A stretch of 50,736 nucleotides of DNA from Gemmatimonadales bacterium (GTDB taxonomy: Bacteria; Gemmatimonadota; Gemmatimonadetes; Palauibacterales; Palauibacteraceae): NCBI GenBank assembly GCA_009841005.1, contig VXMR01000028.1, positions 1-50,736 on the forward strand. The letters run 5' to 3'. Position 1 is the stretch's first letter; every line of letters starts with the position of its first letter. Shown piece by piece: positions 8,154 through 17,430 of this stretch. Below the pieces are notes generated by a model. It was given only the letters and a program-made list of their open reading frames with translations, searched no databases and was not told the origin of the DNA. The translations under genes and the position numbers were made by a program.

Positions 8154-8955
8154 CGCTCCCGTGTTCGATGATCCCACCACTCTGAAAGCGACGGGAGCCG
8201 CCATCGCGCTCGCCATCCTGTGGCTGGTCGAGGGCGTCCTCCCAATGTTCGAGGGTCGGAGCGCGAGGGCGGGGCACGGAGCGCGGAACCTCGCCCTCGG
8301 CGTGGGGAACGCGGCGGTGGCGGCCGTCCTCTTCGCCGCGGCCACGCTGTTCGTGACGGAAGGGGCGAGGGAACGCGGCTTCGGGCTGCTCCACCTGCTC
8401 GAACTCCCGGCGTGGGCCCGAATCGGGCTCGCGGTCGTGATCTTCGATGCGTGGCAGTACCTGTGGCACCGGCTGAACCACCGGGTCCGGTTCCTGTGGC
8501 GCTTCCACCAGGTCCACCACTCAGATGCGGAACTGGACGCCACGTCGGGTCTCCGCTTCCACACGGGGGAGATCGTGCTCTCCTCGATCGCGCGGCTCGC
8601 CGTACTTCCCCTCCTCGGGGTGACGGTGGCCGAACTCCTGGTCTACGAGGCGATCCTCCTCCCGATCATCCTCTTCCACCACAGCAACGTGCGATTGCCC
8701 GACCGGGTGGACCGATGCCTGCGCTGGCTCATCGTCACCCCGTGGATTCACTGGGTCCATCATTCCGACTACCAGCCCGAGACCGACTCGAACTACTCGA
8801 GCATCTTCTCGTTCTGGGACCGGGCCTTCGGGAGCTTCCGGCTCCGATGCGAGCCGCGCGAGATCCGCCTCGGGCTCGAGAACGTGGACCGCTCGGAATG
8901 GGGGACGCTGCGCGGGATGCTCTCAATGCCGTTCCGGCGGAGGCGCCACGAGTAG
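8149..8955 (+). CDS. Sterol desaturase / fatty acid hydroxylase superfamily membrane protein
   Basis: 268 residues from ATG 8149, or 264 from GTG 8161. Members are di-iron membrane oxygenases acting on lipids. The histidine-box pattern is complete: HRLNH near 106, HQVHHSD near 119, a HH pair near 180, and HWVHHSDY near 202. Four or more hydrophobic segments are visible (from ATGAAIALAILWLVEG onward). The length is normal for short bacterial members. It stands 39 bases after the DUF4249 gene but probably has its own start of transcription. The substrate cannot be told. Confidence 0.85.
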   Translation: MFAPVFDDPTTLKATGAAIALAILWLVEGVLPMFEGRSARAGHGARNLALGVGNAAVAAVLFAAATLFVTEGARERGFGLLHLLELPAWARIGLAVVIFDAWQYLWHRLNHRVRFLWRFHQVHHSDAELDATSGLRFHTGEIVLSSIARLAVLPLLGVTVAELLVYEAILLPIILFHHSNVRLPDRVDRCLRWLIVTPWIHWVHHSDYQPETDSNYSSIFSFWDRAFGSFRLRCEPREIRLGLENVDRSEWGTLRGMLSMPFRRRRHE

Positions 8956-8983
8956 GCAGGCCTCGCGAGGGCGAGGTGGGAGG

Positions 8984-10129
8984 GTGCGGGCCGCCTGCCC
9001 GGGCGAAGCCTTCCAGGCGGCGACGCTCGGAGCGCTGGCGGCGCTGGCAGCGTGCGGCGACCCGGTTGCGCCGGCGGTTCCGGAGGATCCCGGGGCCGGA
9101 CCCGATCCGGTGCCCGCGCCGATCGATCTTTCGCGAGCGTGGGCGATGTCGACGCCCGAAGCGGAGGGATTCGATCCGGAGCTGCTGGGGAGTGCATTCG
9201 AGGACGCGGCGGGCGCCGTGCCGAACATCCGGGCCCTCGTCGCGGTCCGGAACGGGCGGCTCGTCGAGGAGGCGTACTTCGGCGGCATGCACCGGGATTC
9301 GGCCTTCGACATGCGGTCCGTCACGAAGACGGTCACGGCGCTGCTCGTCGGCCTCGCCTCGGACCGCGGACTTCTGGATCCGGAGGATCTGATGACGGAC
9401 CGGCTGGGGCATCCGTCGCTGCGGTCCGAGCATGGCGGCATCCGCGTGCGCGATCTCCTCACGATGACGAGCGGCATGCAGTGGTCCGACGAGGAGGACT
9501 TCGGCCCGTGGGTCCGTTCCGGCCGGCCCGTCGGATACGTCCTCGACCTGCCCATCGTTGCCCCGCCGGGCGGGCGGTTCATCTACAACACCGGCGGGTC
9601 GCACCTGCTCACGGTGATCGTGGAGAACGTCGTCGAGGGCAGTGCGCTCGAGTTCGCCGAGCGGGAGTTGTTGGACCCGCTCGGGATCGGGAACAAGCGC
9701 TGGCCGGTGATGCAGGACAGCGTGATCGTGGGCGGCGCCGCGCTGGCGCTCCGTCCCCGGGACGCCGCGAAGGTCGGCCAGCTCCTGCTGCAGGGCGGAC
9801 GTTCCGGCTCGCGGCAGATCGTGTCGCGGATGTGGGTGGAGGCACAGATCGGGCGGCTCGTCGAGGTGGGCGAGATCGGCTACGTCCTGCGCGACGCGGG
9901 GTACGGCTATCAGACGTGGAGCGACCGCCAGGGCGGCGGCGACGTGTCCGCGTTCGTGCTGTGGGGCTACGGCGGCCAGTTCGTGTGGGTCGTGCCGGAT
10001 CGGCAACTCGTCGTCGTGGCCCAGACCCACTGGCGCGGCACCGGCGACCACGATGGGATACAGGCCGACGCGGTGGCCGATCTCATCGTGCACCGCGTGA
10101 TCGGGGCGGCGCGCCCCATCCGCCGCTAG
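8984..10129 (+). CDS. Beta-lactamase-fold serine hydrolase, lipoprotein (class C / esterase-like)
   Basis: 381 residues from GTG 8984, with a GAGGTGGG ribosome-binding site just upstream. A lipobox LAAC (LGALAALAACGD) anchors it to a membrane. The SxxK motif is SVTK in DMRSVTKTVTALL (near 107-110); LLTMTSGM follows; the YxN-like element is YNTGG in FIYNTGGSHLLT; the third motif is replaced by WGYGGQFVWVVP, as in many environmental penicillin-binding-protein-like esterases. Such proteins are usually esterases or peptidases rather than antibiotic-resistance enzymes. It follows the desaturase-family gene by 28 bases. Confidence 0.85.
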   Translation: MRAACPGEAFQAATLGALAALAACGDPVAPAVPEDPGAGPDPVPAPIDLSRAWAMSTPEAEGFDPELLGSAFEDAAGAVPNIRALVAVRNGRLVEEAYFGGMHRDSAFDMRSVTKTVTALLVGLASDRGLLDPEDLMTDRLGHPSLRSEHGGIRVRDLLTMTSGMQWSDEEDFGPWVRSGRPVGYVLDLPIVAPPGGRFIYNTGGSHLLTVIVENVVEGSALEFAERELLDPLGIGNKRWPVMQDSVIVGGAALALRPRDAAKVGQLLLQGGRSGSRQIVSRMWVEAQIGRLVEVGEIGYVLRDAGYGYQTWSDRQGGGDVSAFVLWGYGGQFVWVVPDRQLVVVAQTHWRGTGDHDGIQADAVADLIVHRVIGAARPIRR

Positions 10130-10185
10130 CCGCTCGCCCCAACCGCCGCCGGCGGCGCGCCGTGCCGCAACGGAACGTGAGGGCC

Positions 10186-10191
10186 TATGTT
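10186..10191 (+). promoter_or_regulatory. Candidate -10 box upstream of the quinohemoprotein gene
   Basis: TATGTT, identical to the boxes at 4001 and 8148, lies 38 bases before the ATG at 10230. A CCGGAGAAA Shine-Dalgarno stands between. The -35 region is not recognisable, so the call rests on the hexamer and its place in a 100-base intergenic gap. Confidence 0.35.
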
Positions 10192-10229
10192 CCACGGGTT
10201 CTCTCGACCCCGTTCCGGAGAAACGCCCG

Positions 10230-12134
10230 ATGCGCATTGTTGCCGCTGCTGTCACCGGCGTACTGGCCGGCATTGCTCTGACTGTCGGTGCCGGGCCGGC
10301 CGTCGCCCAGGAGCCGGCGCGGGGGCTGCTCGATCCGCCCCTCATGGATGACAGTCCCGGCATGCGCGTGTACGCCGCCTCGTGCGCGGAGTGTCATTCC
10401 GGGCAGCGCACGGTGCGCGCCCCGGGCCTCACCACGCTCGGCGCGATGACGCCCCGGGCGGTCCTCAGTTCGCTGGAGGGCGGCCGCATGCGCCGACACG
10501 GCGAGGATCTCACACCCGACGAGCGCCGCGCCGTGGCGGAGTGGCTCACCGGCCGGACGCTGGTCGAGACCCGCCTCCCATCCTCCGCCTTCTGCGCGAG
10601 CTCGCCGCGGGCGGAGGGCGTCGTGCACTGGTCGGGCTGGGGCGGCGGCGGCGGCGAGACGGGCTTCGCGGATGCGGCCCGCGCGGGATTCACGGCTGCG
10701 GACCTGCCGAACCTCGAACTCGCCTGGGCCTTCGGCTTCCCGGACGTGAGCGAGGTGCGCTCGAAACCGGCGGTGATCGACGACCGGATCATCGTCGGCT
10801 CGGCGTACGGCGAGGTGTATTCCATCGACCTGGAGAGCGGTTGCGTGCATTGGGTGTTCTCGGGCGACGCGGCGGTGCGCGGCGCGATCGCGATCGGCGA
10901 CGGCCCCGACGGCGGGCAGTCCGCCTTCTTCGCCGACTTCGCCACGAACGTGTACGCGATCGACGCGACGACCGGCGCCCTCCACTGGCGGGCCGCGGCC
11001 GGGACCCACCCGGATCACGTCGTCACGGGGAGCGCGACCGTCCACGAGGGCCGCGTCTTCGTCCCCCTCTCCTCGATGGAGATCATCAGCGCCGGCGACC
11101 CGACCTACGAGTGCTGCACATCCAGCGGAGGCGTCGCCGCCTTCTCGGCGGAGACGGGCGAACCGCTCTGGGAGTTCCGGACCGTGGCCGAGGAACCGCG
11201 ACACACGGGAGAGAACGAGGCCGGGACCCGGCTCTTCGCGCCCTCCGGGGCGCCCGTGTGGTCGAGCCCGACGGTCGACGCCGCGCGAGGCCTCCTTTAC
11301 ATCGGGACCGGCGAGAACTACACGCGGCCGACGACGGGCGGGAGCGACGCGATCACCGCGCTCGACATGGAGACGGGCGAGGGCCGCTGGACCTTCCAGG
11401 GGCGCGCCGACGACGCCTGGAACATGTCCTGCCTTTCGCCCCGCTTCCAGAACTGTCCCGCGCCGACGGGGCCGGACCACGACTTCGGGATGGCTCCGAT
11501 CATCGTCACCGCCGAGGACGGCTCCCAACTCCTCATCGCCGGGCAGAAATCCGGCATGGTGTGGGCCCTGGATCCCGACTCGGAAGGCGAACTCGTGTGG
11601 GCGCGCCGGGTCGGTAGGGGGAGCTCGCTCGGTGGCATCCACTGGGGTCTCACGTCCGACGGACGTCGGGCCTACGTGCCGAACGTCGACAACCCGTTCG
11701 CGATCATCTCGGACCCGCGTTCCGGTGCCCCCACGCAGATGAACGCGGAGGAGCCGCCCACCCCCGGCGTCTACGCCCTGGAACTCGCCGGCGGAGAAGT
11801 CCTCTGGCACGCTCCCCCCGATCCGTCCGTGTGCGCGGGCCGCGCGGGTTGCATGCCCTTCTTCTCCGCGGCACCCACCGCGATCGAAGGGGCGGTGCTT
11901 GCCGGGAGCCTGGACGGCCACCTGCGCGCCTTCTCGACGGAGGACGGCTCCGTTCTCTGGGATATCGACACTGCGCGCGAGTTCGAGACCGTAAACGGCG
12001 TGCCGGGCCGGGGCGGCGCCCTCGACGGCCCCGGACCCGTCGTCGCGCGCGGCTACGTCCTCGTCAACTCGGGATACGATCTTTTCGGCCAAATGCCCGG
12101 AAACCTTCTTCTCGCCTACCGGCTGCCTCGCTAG
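10230..12134 (+). CDS. Quinohemoprotein: cytochrome c domain fused to PQQ-binding beta-propeller dehydrogenase
   Basis: 634 residues with a signal peptide (MRIVAAAVTGVL to AVAQE), so periplasmic. Residues about 45-110 are a cytochrome c domain with CAECH at 52-56. Then comes an eight-bladed PQQ-type propeller of Trp-docking repeats (for example YSIDLESGCVHWVF, YAIDATTGALHWR, AALDMETGEGRWTFQ, LRAFSTEDGSVLWDID). The vicinal cysteines of PQQ enzymes are visible as YECCTSS. The closest architecture known to me is polyvinyl-alcohol dehydrogenase, which oxidises secondary alcohols and passes electrons to its own heme; the substrate here is unknown. It precedes the S9 peptidase by 29 bases. Confidence 0.85.
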   Translation: MRIVAAAVTGVLAGIALTVGAGPAVAQEPARGLLDPPLMDDSPGMRVYAASCAECHSGQRTVRAPGLTTLGAMTPRAVLSSLEGGRMRRHGEDLTPDERRAVAEWLTGRTLVETRLPSSAFCASSPRAEGVVHWSGWGGGGGETGFADAARAGFTAADLPNLELAWAFGFPDVSEVRSKPAVIDDRIIVGSAYGEVYSIDLESGCVHWVFSGDAAVRGAIAIGDGPDGGQSAFFADFATNVYAIDATTGALHWRAAAGTHPDHVVTGSATVHEGRVFVPLSSMEIISAGDPTYECCTSSGGVAAFSAETGEPLWEFRTVAEEPRHTGENEAGTRLFAPSGAPVWSSPTVDAARGLLYIGTGENYTRPTTGGSDAITALDMETGEGRWTFQGRADDAWNMSCLSPRFQNCPAPTGPDHDFGMAPIIVTAEDGSQLLIAGQKSGMVWALDPDSEGELVWARRVGRGSSLGGIHWGLTSDGRRAYVPNVDNPFAIISDPRSGAPTQMNAEEPPTPGVYALELAGGEVLWHAPPDPSVCAGRAGCMPFFSAAPTAIEGAVLAGSLDGHLRAFSTEDGSVLWDIDTAREFETVNGVPGRGGALDGPGPVVARGYVLVNSGYDLFGQMPGNLLLAYRLPR

Positions 12135-12163
12135 GCAGCCGGATCCGCTCCAGGAGGCTCGCG

Positions 12164-14293
12164 ATGCGCGTTCGCTTCTCGTCCCTGTTCTCGTCGGTCG
12201 CGGCGGTCGCGGCCTTCAGCGTCCACAGCGCCGTCGTACCGGCCCCGCTCGCCTCGCAGGAGGGACGGCCGCTCGAACTCGCGGACTACTACCGGTTGAA
12301 GGACGCGGGGAGCCCGGCCCTCTCGCCCGATGGTTCGCGCGTGGCCTACGTCGTGACGACGGTCCTCGAGGAGGAGAACCGCCGCCACAGCGAGATCCGG
12401 CTGGCGAACGCCGACGGCTCCGGGGAGGCCACGCGGGTGACGAGCCCGAGCTTCAGCGCCTCCTCGCCCCGCTGGACGCCGGATGGGCGCCACCTCGTCT
12501 TCACGTCGAACCGGCCGGACCCGGGCGGGTCGGGCGCCGGGAGCACGTGGTTCCTCCGCATGGACCGGCCGGCGGGGGAGGCGTTTCAACTCGAGGGACT
12601 CGGCGGTTCTCCCGTCTTCAGCCCGGACGGCCGCTGGATCGCCTTCACCCGGCCCACGCCGCCCGGGCCGCCACCGGAGCCGTCCTACGCCTCCGACTTC
12701 GAGCGCCGCACGGTCGAGCGCTTCGACGGACGCGAGTACGACTGGATGAACTACCGCTTCGACCGGCGCGGCTATCTCCCGGATCCGCGCGACCCGAACG
12801 CGACGCCTCCCCGCGAGGTCTACCTGCTGTCGGCGGAGGGGGGAGAAGCGCGGCGGCTCACGGAACTCGGCTTCGACGCCTCCGGGCTCGCCTGGAGTCC
12901 CGACGGCCGACGGCTCGCGTTCACCGCGGACGCGCACCAGCGCGATGAACACTCGTACGAGCGGTCGGATCTCTGGGTCGTCGACCTCGATGGCGACGTG
13001 AACCGGCTCACGGACGACGGATACAACTACTCCTCCCCCGCGTGGTCCGCCGACGGCGCGCGGCTCGTGGTCCGGGGCAACGAAGGCCTCGACATCATCA
13101 TCGCGGAGGCGCGCGACCGCGGGGCGCCGAACGACCTGTTCGTATTCGACGCGGAGAGCGGGACGCGGCTCCGCAACCTCACTGCGGAGTGGGACCTCAT
13201 CCCCGGCGGACCCACCGTGAGCGCGGACGGCGGGCACGTCTACTTCTCCGCCGGGATTCGCGGCAACACGCACCTCTTCCGCGTCGCCGAGGGAGGGGGG
13301 GCGGTCGAGCAGGTGACGGCGGGGGACCGCCGGCTCGGGAGCTTCTCCTTCTCGGGGGATTTCTCGCGCGTCGCGTTCCGAGCCACGGCGCCGACGGAAC
13401 CGGGGGATGTCTGGGTCGCGGACGTGGGGGCGGACGCGGATAACGAGGTGCGGCTGAGCGAGGTGAATCGCGACCTGCTCGCCGAGATCGCACTGTCGAG
13501 CCCGGAACGGCTCTCGTTCCGGAGTCCGGATGGGACGGAGGTCGAAGGGTGGATGCTGCCGGGGCGCGGGTACGCCGCCGGGCAGGGCGGATTCCCGCTG
13601 GTCCTGCAGATGCACGGCGGACCGCACGGCGCCTACGGAAACACCTTCTCGTTCGACCAGCAGCTCCTCGCGGCGCAGGGCTACATGGTCCTGTTCACGA
13701 ACCCGCGGGCCTCGACCGGATACGGCGAGGACTTCCGCTGGGGGACGTGGGGCGGCTGGGGCTTCAACGACTACGACGACGTGATGGCGGGCGTCGACCA
13801 CGCGATCGAGACGTACGACATCGACACCGCGCGCATGGGCGTGACCGGGTATTCCTACGGGGGATACCTCACGAACTGGGTCATCACGCAGACGGATCGC
13901 TTCGCCGCCGCCATCGCGGGGGCGTCGATCTCGAACTGGGTGAGCGACTACGCGGTGGCCGATATCCCGCGCACGAAGGAGAGCGAGTTCTATGGGCCGC
14001 CGTGGGAGGAGCGAGGCCTGGAGAACCTGCTGCGTTCCTCCCCCATCATCCACGCGAAGGGGGTGACGACGCCGACCCTCTTCGTCCACGGGGAATCGGA
14101 CCACCGGGTGCCGATCGAGGAGGCCGAGCAGATGTACGTGGCGCTCCGGAAGCAGCAGGTGCCCGCGAAGTTCGTGCGCTATCCCGACTCCTACCACGGG
14201 GGATGGACGCCGTGGCGCATGGTGCACCGGATGTGGGTCCAACTCGAATGGTGGGAACAGTGGCTTCGTCCGTCCGCGACGTCCGACCAATGA
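12164..14293 (+). CDS. Secreted S9-family prolyl oligopeptidase / acylaminoacyl peptidase
   Basis: 709 residues starting at ATG 12164, seven bases after AGGAGG. A signal peptide leads into a WD40/TolB-like propeller (SPALSPDGSRVAYV, GSPVFSPDGRWIAF, LAWSPDGRRLAFT repeats, residues about 45-430) and a C-terminal alpha/beta-hydrolase domain. The catalytic triad is visible: Ser about 564 in GYSYGGYLTN, Asp in HGESDHRVP, His in DSYHGGW. The propeller limits access so only short peptides are cut, typically after Pro or by removing N-terminal residues. Its stop overlaps the next start (ATGA, 14290-14293). Confidence 0.92.
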   Translation: MRVRFSSLFSSVAAVAAFSVHSAVVPAPLASQEGRPLELADYYRLKDAGSPALSPDGSRVAYVVTTVLEEENRRHSEIRLANADGSGEATRVTSPSFSASSPRWTPDGRHLVFTSNRPDPGGSGAGSTWFLRMDRPAGEAFQLEGLGGSPVFSPDGRWIAFTRPTPPGPPPEPSYASDFERRTVERFDGREYDWMNYRFDRRGYLPDPRDPNATPPREVYLLSAEGGEARRLTELGFDASGLAWSPDGRRLAFTADAHQRDEHSYERSDLWVVDLDGDVNRLTDDGYNYSSPAWSADGARLVVRGNEGLDIIIAEARDRGAPNDLFVFDAESGTRLRNLTAEWDLIPGGPTVSADGGHVYFSAGIRGNTHLFRVAEGGGAVEQVTAGDRRLGSFSFSGDFSRVAFRATAPTEPGDVWVADVGADADNEVRLSEVNRDLLAEIALSSPERLSFRSPDGTEVEGWMLPGRGYAAGQGGFPLVLQMHGGPHGAYGNTFSFDQQLLAAQGYMVLFTNPRASTGYGEDFRWGTWGGWGFNDYDDVMAGVDHAIETYDIDTARMGVTGYSYGGYLTNWVITQTDRFAAAIAGASISNWVSDYAVADIPRTKESEFYGPPWEERGLENLLRSSPIIHAKGVTTPTLFVHGESDHRVPIEEAEQMYVALRKQQVPAKFVRYPDSYHGGWTPWRMVHRMWVQLEWWEQWLRPSATSDQ

Positions 14294-16101
14294 GCCCGGC
14301 CGCGAGTCGTTCCGCGCGCCGCTCGGCGGGCCGATCCGTACGTGGCCGCCCGTTCGCGCGCCTCGCCGTCGTCCTGGTGCTGGCGGCGTGCCAGGCGGAG
14401 CCGGATCTCTCGCCGGAGCGCTGGGCCGCCGACTACGAGCGGTTCATGGAGGCGCAACTCGTGGACCGGACGGAAGCCGGCGTCGCCACCGGCGAGAACG
14501 GAGCGGTCACCGTCGCCTACAACGGGCTTGCGGCGCGCGCCGGACTGGAGGCGCTGAAGCAAGGAGGGAACGCGATCGACGCCGCGATGACGACCTCGCT
14601 CATGCAGGTCGCGCTCACCGCGGGCGCGCCGATCAGCTACTTCGGCATCATGTCGCTCGTGTACTACGACGCGGGCACGGATCGCGTCCACACGATGAAC
14701 GCCGAGTGGAACACGGTGCTCGGCGAGGACGATCCGGCGAACATCCCCGGCGGGATCGATCTGTCATCTCCCGACGGGATGTACGGGACCGAGGTCAGCG
14801 GGCGCACGGCGCTCGTGGGTGGGTTCATGAAGGGGGTCGGGGCGGCGCATGAGCGTTTCGGACGGCTCCCGTGGGCGGAGATCTTCAAGCCCTCGATCCA
14901 CGTCGCCGAGCAGGGCTTTCCCATCTCGAAGAAGGTGGAGGGCTACTGGGAGGGGCGGGCCGCGGATCTCGCGCGACTTCCGGAGACGAAGGCGACGTTC
15001 CTGAGGGGGGATGGCTCTCCGTACGTCGAGGGGGACGTCCTGCGCCAGCCCGCGCTGGCGGCGACGCTGCGCGCGGTGGCCGAGCAGGGGACCGGCTACA
15101 TGTACGGCGGGCCGTGGGCCGAGAAGGCGGCGGCCGCGATCCAGGCCGACGGGGGTCGGATGACCGTCGAGGACCTCGCGGCCTACAAGGTCATCTGGGA
15201 CGAGCCGCTCGTGGCGGACCTTGGGGAGGGCTGGGAGCTGTACACGAACCCTCCCCCGAACGGTGGCGGCGTGACGATGATCGAGGCGCAGCGGCTCGCG
15301 GCGGCTTCCGGGCTGCTCGACGCGGGCCACTGGACGGAATCGCCGGAGGCCCTGCGGACCGCGCTCGACGTGACCCGCGCCTCGCTGCTCGATTTCGTAC
15401 CGCCAGAGGTGGCCGCGTCGATCGTCGGCGGCGAGTTCACCCCGGAGGCGCGCGTCACGCCGGATCACGCCGACCGGCTCTGGAACGTCATGCAGGCCGG
15501 GCTGCCGTTCGGCACCTGGGCGCCGCGCGGCCCCGGCCACTCCGATGACGTGGTTGCCATCGACGGCGAAGGCAACATCGCCGCGATCACGCACAGCATC
15601 AACGCGGTCCTGTGGGGCAAGACGGCGATCGTCGTGGACGGGATCACGATCGGCGACCCCGCCTCCTTCCAGCAGGCGCAGATCGCCCGGCTCGAACCGG
15701 GGTCGCGGCTGCCGGCGCCCACGCAGACCGGGATCCTGTTCCGGGACGGGCGGCCCGTGCTCGGCTTCGCCTCGATGGGATCCGGCCTCCACCACCGGAC
15801 CTTCCAGGGGTTGCTGAATTTTATGCGCTTCAGGATGACGGTGGACGAGGCGATCGATACGCCCGATTTCTTCATGCCGAACTCGGACCCGTCGACCGGA
15901 GCCCTCACGTTCCGTGTGCCGGGCGGGAGGTTCCCGCCGGAGGTTCTCGACGGGACCGGGTACGCGTACGAGGAGATCTACCCCCTGGAGGCCCGCTTCG
16001 GCGGCGAAGGGTTGTGGGTCGCGATCCAGCGCGATCCCGACACGGGGGCGCTGCGCGCCGCATCCCACAACCGCAACAACAGCGCCGCGGTAGCCTGGTG
16101 A
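14290..16101 (+). CDS. Gamma-glutamyltransferase-like lipoprotein with altered nucleophile site
   Basis: 603 residues. After an Arg-rich start comes a lipoprotein signal with lipobox LAAC (LVLAACQAE). GGT features: NGLAARAGLEALKQGGNAIDAA, the AYKVIWDEPL segment, PPPNGGG, and a C-terminal ASMGSGLHHRT block. In classical GGTs the enzyme cuts itself before a Thr in a TTH motif and uses that Thr as nucleophile. Here the matching place reads GPGHSDDVVAID, with Gly 416 directly before His 417 and Ser 418 after it. Self-processing and transferase activity are therefore uncertain; it may be a divergent Ntn hydrolase. It sits between an S9 peptidase (ATGA overlap) and an amidohydrolase (GTGA overlap). 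Confidence 0.8.
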   Translation: MSPAASRSARRSAGRSVRGRPFARLAVVLVLAACQAEPDLSPERWAADYERFMEAQLVDRTEAGVATGENGAVTVAYNGLAARAGLEALKQGGNAIDAAMTTSLMQVALTAGAPISYFGIMSLVYYDAGTDRVHTMNAEWNTVLGEDDPANIPGGIDLSSPDGMYGTEVSGRTALVGGFMKGVGAAHERFGRLPWAEIFKPSIHVAEQGFPISKKVEGYWEGRAADLARLPETKATFLRGDGSPYVEGDVLRQPALAATLRAVAEQGTGYMYGGPWAEKAAAAIQADGGRMTVEDLAAYKVIWDEPLVADLGEGWELYTNPPPNGGGVTMIEAQRLAAASGLLDAGHWTESPEALRTALDVTRASLLDFVPPEVAASIVGGEFTPEARVTPDHADRLWNVMQAGLPFGTWAPRGPGHSDDVVAIDGEGNIAAITHSINAVLWGKTAIVVDGITIGDPASFQQAQIARLEPGSRLPAPTQTGILFRDGRPVLGFASMGSGLHHRTFQGLLNFMRFRMTVDEAIDTPDFFMPNSDPSTGALTFRVPGGRFPPEVLDGTGYAYEEIYPLEARFGGEGLWVAIQRDPDTGALRAASHNRNNSAAVAW

Positions 16102-17309
16102 CACCGCGCCGGCGGATCCCCGCGGCGGGTGTATTGGCGATGGCGCTCTTCGCCGCCTGCGCGACGGGCCGCGGTCCGCCGGCGACCCCATCGGCTCCGG
16201 CGGCGCCCCCCACCGCATCTTCACCCGCGTCCGCCGCGGCGACGTCCATCGCCGCGACGCGTTCCGCCGCAGCCGGCGCCCCGGTTCCGGCGACGACCGC
16301 GGGACCGCCGTCCGGAACGGTGCTCTTCAACGACTCCCACTTCCATCTCCTGAACTACATCCAGCGTGGCCGGACGGCGCGCGAGTTCCTGGACATGACC
16401 GCCGGGCGGGTAGGGCGCGTGGCCATGTTCGGGATCCCGCTGCAGCAGAAGTGGGACTACTTCCTGTCGGGCGACCACGCGCCCGACTACTACCTGAGCA
16501 CGAACGCCGACCTGTACTACTACTCGTTCGTGGACGCCGTGATCGCCCGGGAGTACCTGTCGCTGCCCGAGGAGGACCGCAGCCGCGTCGACCCCATGAT
16601 CACGGGCTTCAACCCGTCGGACATGTACGCCTCCGACCACATCGAGCGCGTCCTGCTCACCTTCCCCGGCGTGTTCGCCGGCATCGGCGAGTTCACCATC
16701 CACAAGGAGTTCGTCTCGTCCAAGGTCTCCGGGCACGCGGCGAGCCTGCGCAATCCCGCCCTCGACCGGATCCTGGACACGGCGGCGGAGATCGGCCTCG
16801 TCGTCATCCTCCACAACGACGTGGACAACGTCCGCCCGGGCGAACCGCCGGATTACGCGGCGGAGGTGCTGGATCTGTTCGCCCGGCACGCGGAGACGAC
16901 GATCATCTGGGCCCACACCGGTCTGGGCCGCTTCGTCGGACCTTCGGAAGGGCACGTCGCGTGGCTCGACGGATGGCTGTCCGAACCACGCTACGACCAC
17001 GTGGCGCTCGACATCTCCTGGGACGAGGTGGCTCGGTACATCGTGGGCGATGGCGCGAGCGCCGATGCGTGGGCTACCCTCATCGGCCGCCACCCGACGC
17101 GCTTCCTGTTCGGCACCGACGCCGTGGCCCCCGCCGACTGGGAGGGCTACGTCGCCAACTACACGGTCTACGACCCGCTGTGGGAGCGGCTCGATCCCGA
17201 CGTACGCGCCCACGTCGAGCGGCTCAACTACGAGCGCATCTTCGACGCCGCCCTCCCCCGCGTCCGTGCCTGGGAAGCGCGCCAGCCGGCCCGCGGCGCG
17301 GGCCGCTGA
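16098..17309 (+). CDS. Amidohydrolase-family (TIM-barrel) lipoprotein
   Basis: 403 residues from GTG 16098, which overlaps the previous stop (GTGA). A lipobox FAAC (LAMALFAACATG) is followed by a low-complexity Ala/Pro/Ser/Thr linker (about residues 22-70), then an amidohydrolase-2-type barrel. Metal-site motifs: NDSHFHLLN (HxH), IGEFTIHKE, VILHNDVDN, IWAHTGLG and LFGTDAVAP. Such enzymes are hydrolases or decarboxylases; the substrate is not evident. It is third in a tightly coupled run of surface or periplasmic hydrolases, suggesting consecutive processing of one extracellular substrate (inference). Confidence 0.78.
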   Translation: MTPRRRIPAAGVLAMALFAACATGRGPPATPSAPAAPPTASSPASAAATSIAATRSAAAGAPVPATTAGPPSGTVLFNDSHFHLLNYIQRGRTAREFLDMTAGRVGRVAMFGIPLQQKWDYFLSGDHAPDYYLSTNADLYYYSFVDAVIAREYLSLPEEDRSRVDPMITGFNPSDMYASDHIERVLLTFPGVFAGIGEFTIHKEFVSSKVSGHAASLRNPALDRILDTAAEIGLVVILHNDVDNVRPGEPPDYAAEVLDLFARHAETTIIWAHTGLGRFVGPSEGHVAWLDGWLSEPRYDHVALDISWDEVARYIVGDGASADAWATLIGRHPTRFLFGTDAVAPADWEGYVANYTVYDPLWERLDPDVRAHVERLNYERIFDAALPRVRAWEARQPARGAGR

Positions 17310-17430
17310 GCCCTGGATTCGATCCCCCGATGCGCGGCCGTACCTTGACGCGCAGGAGCGTGCGTGCGATTTCGGCATCGCTTCTTCCGCTTTGCGACCC
17401 AACACGGCAATTGGATCAGGGGACGACGGC

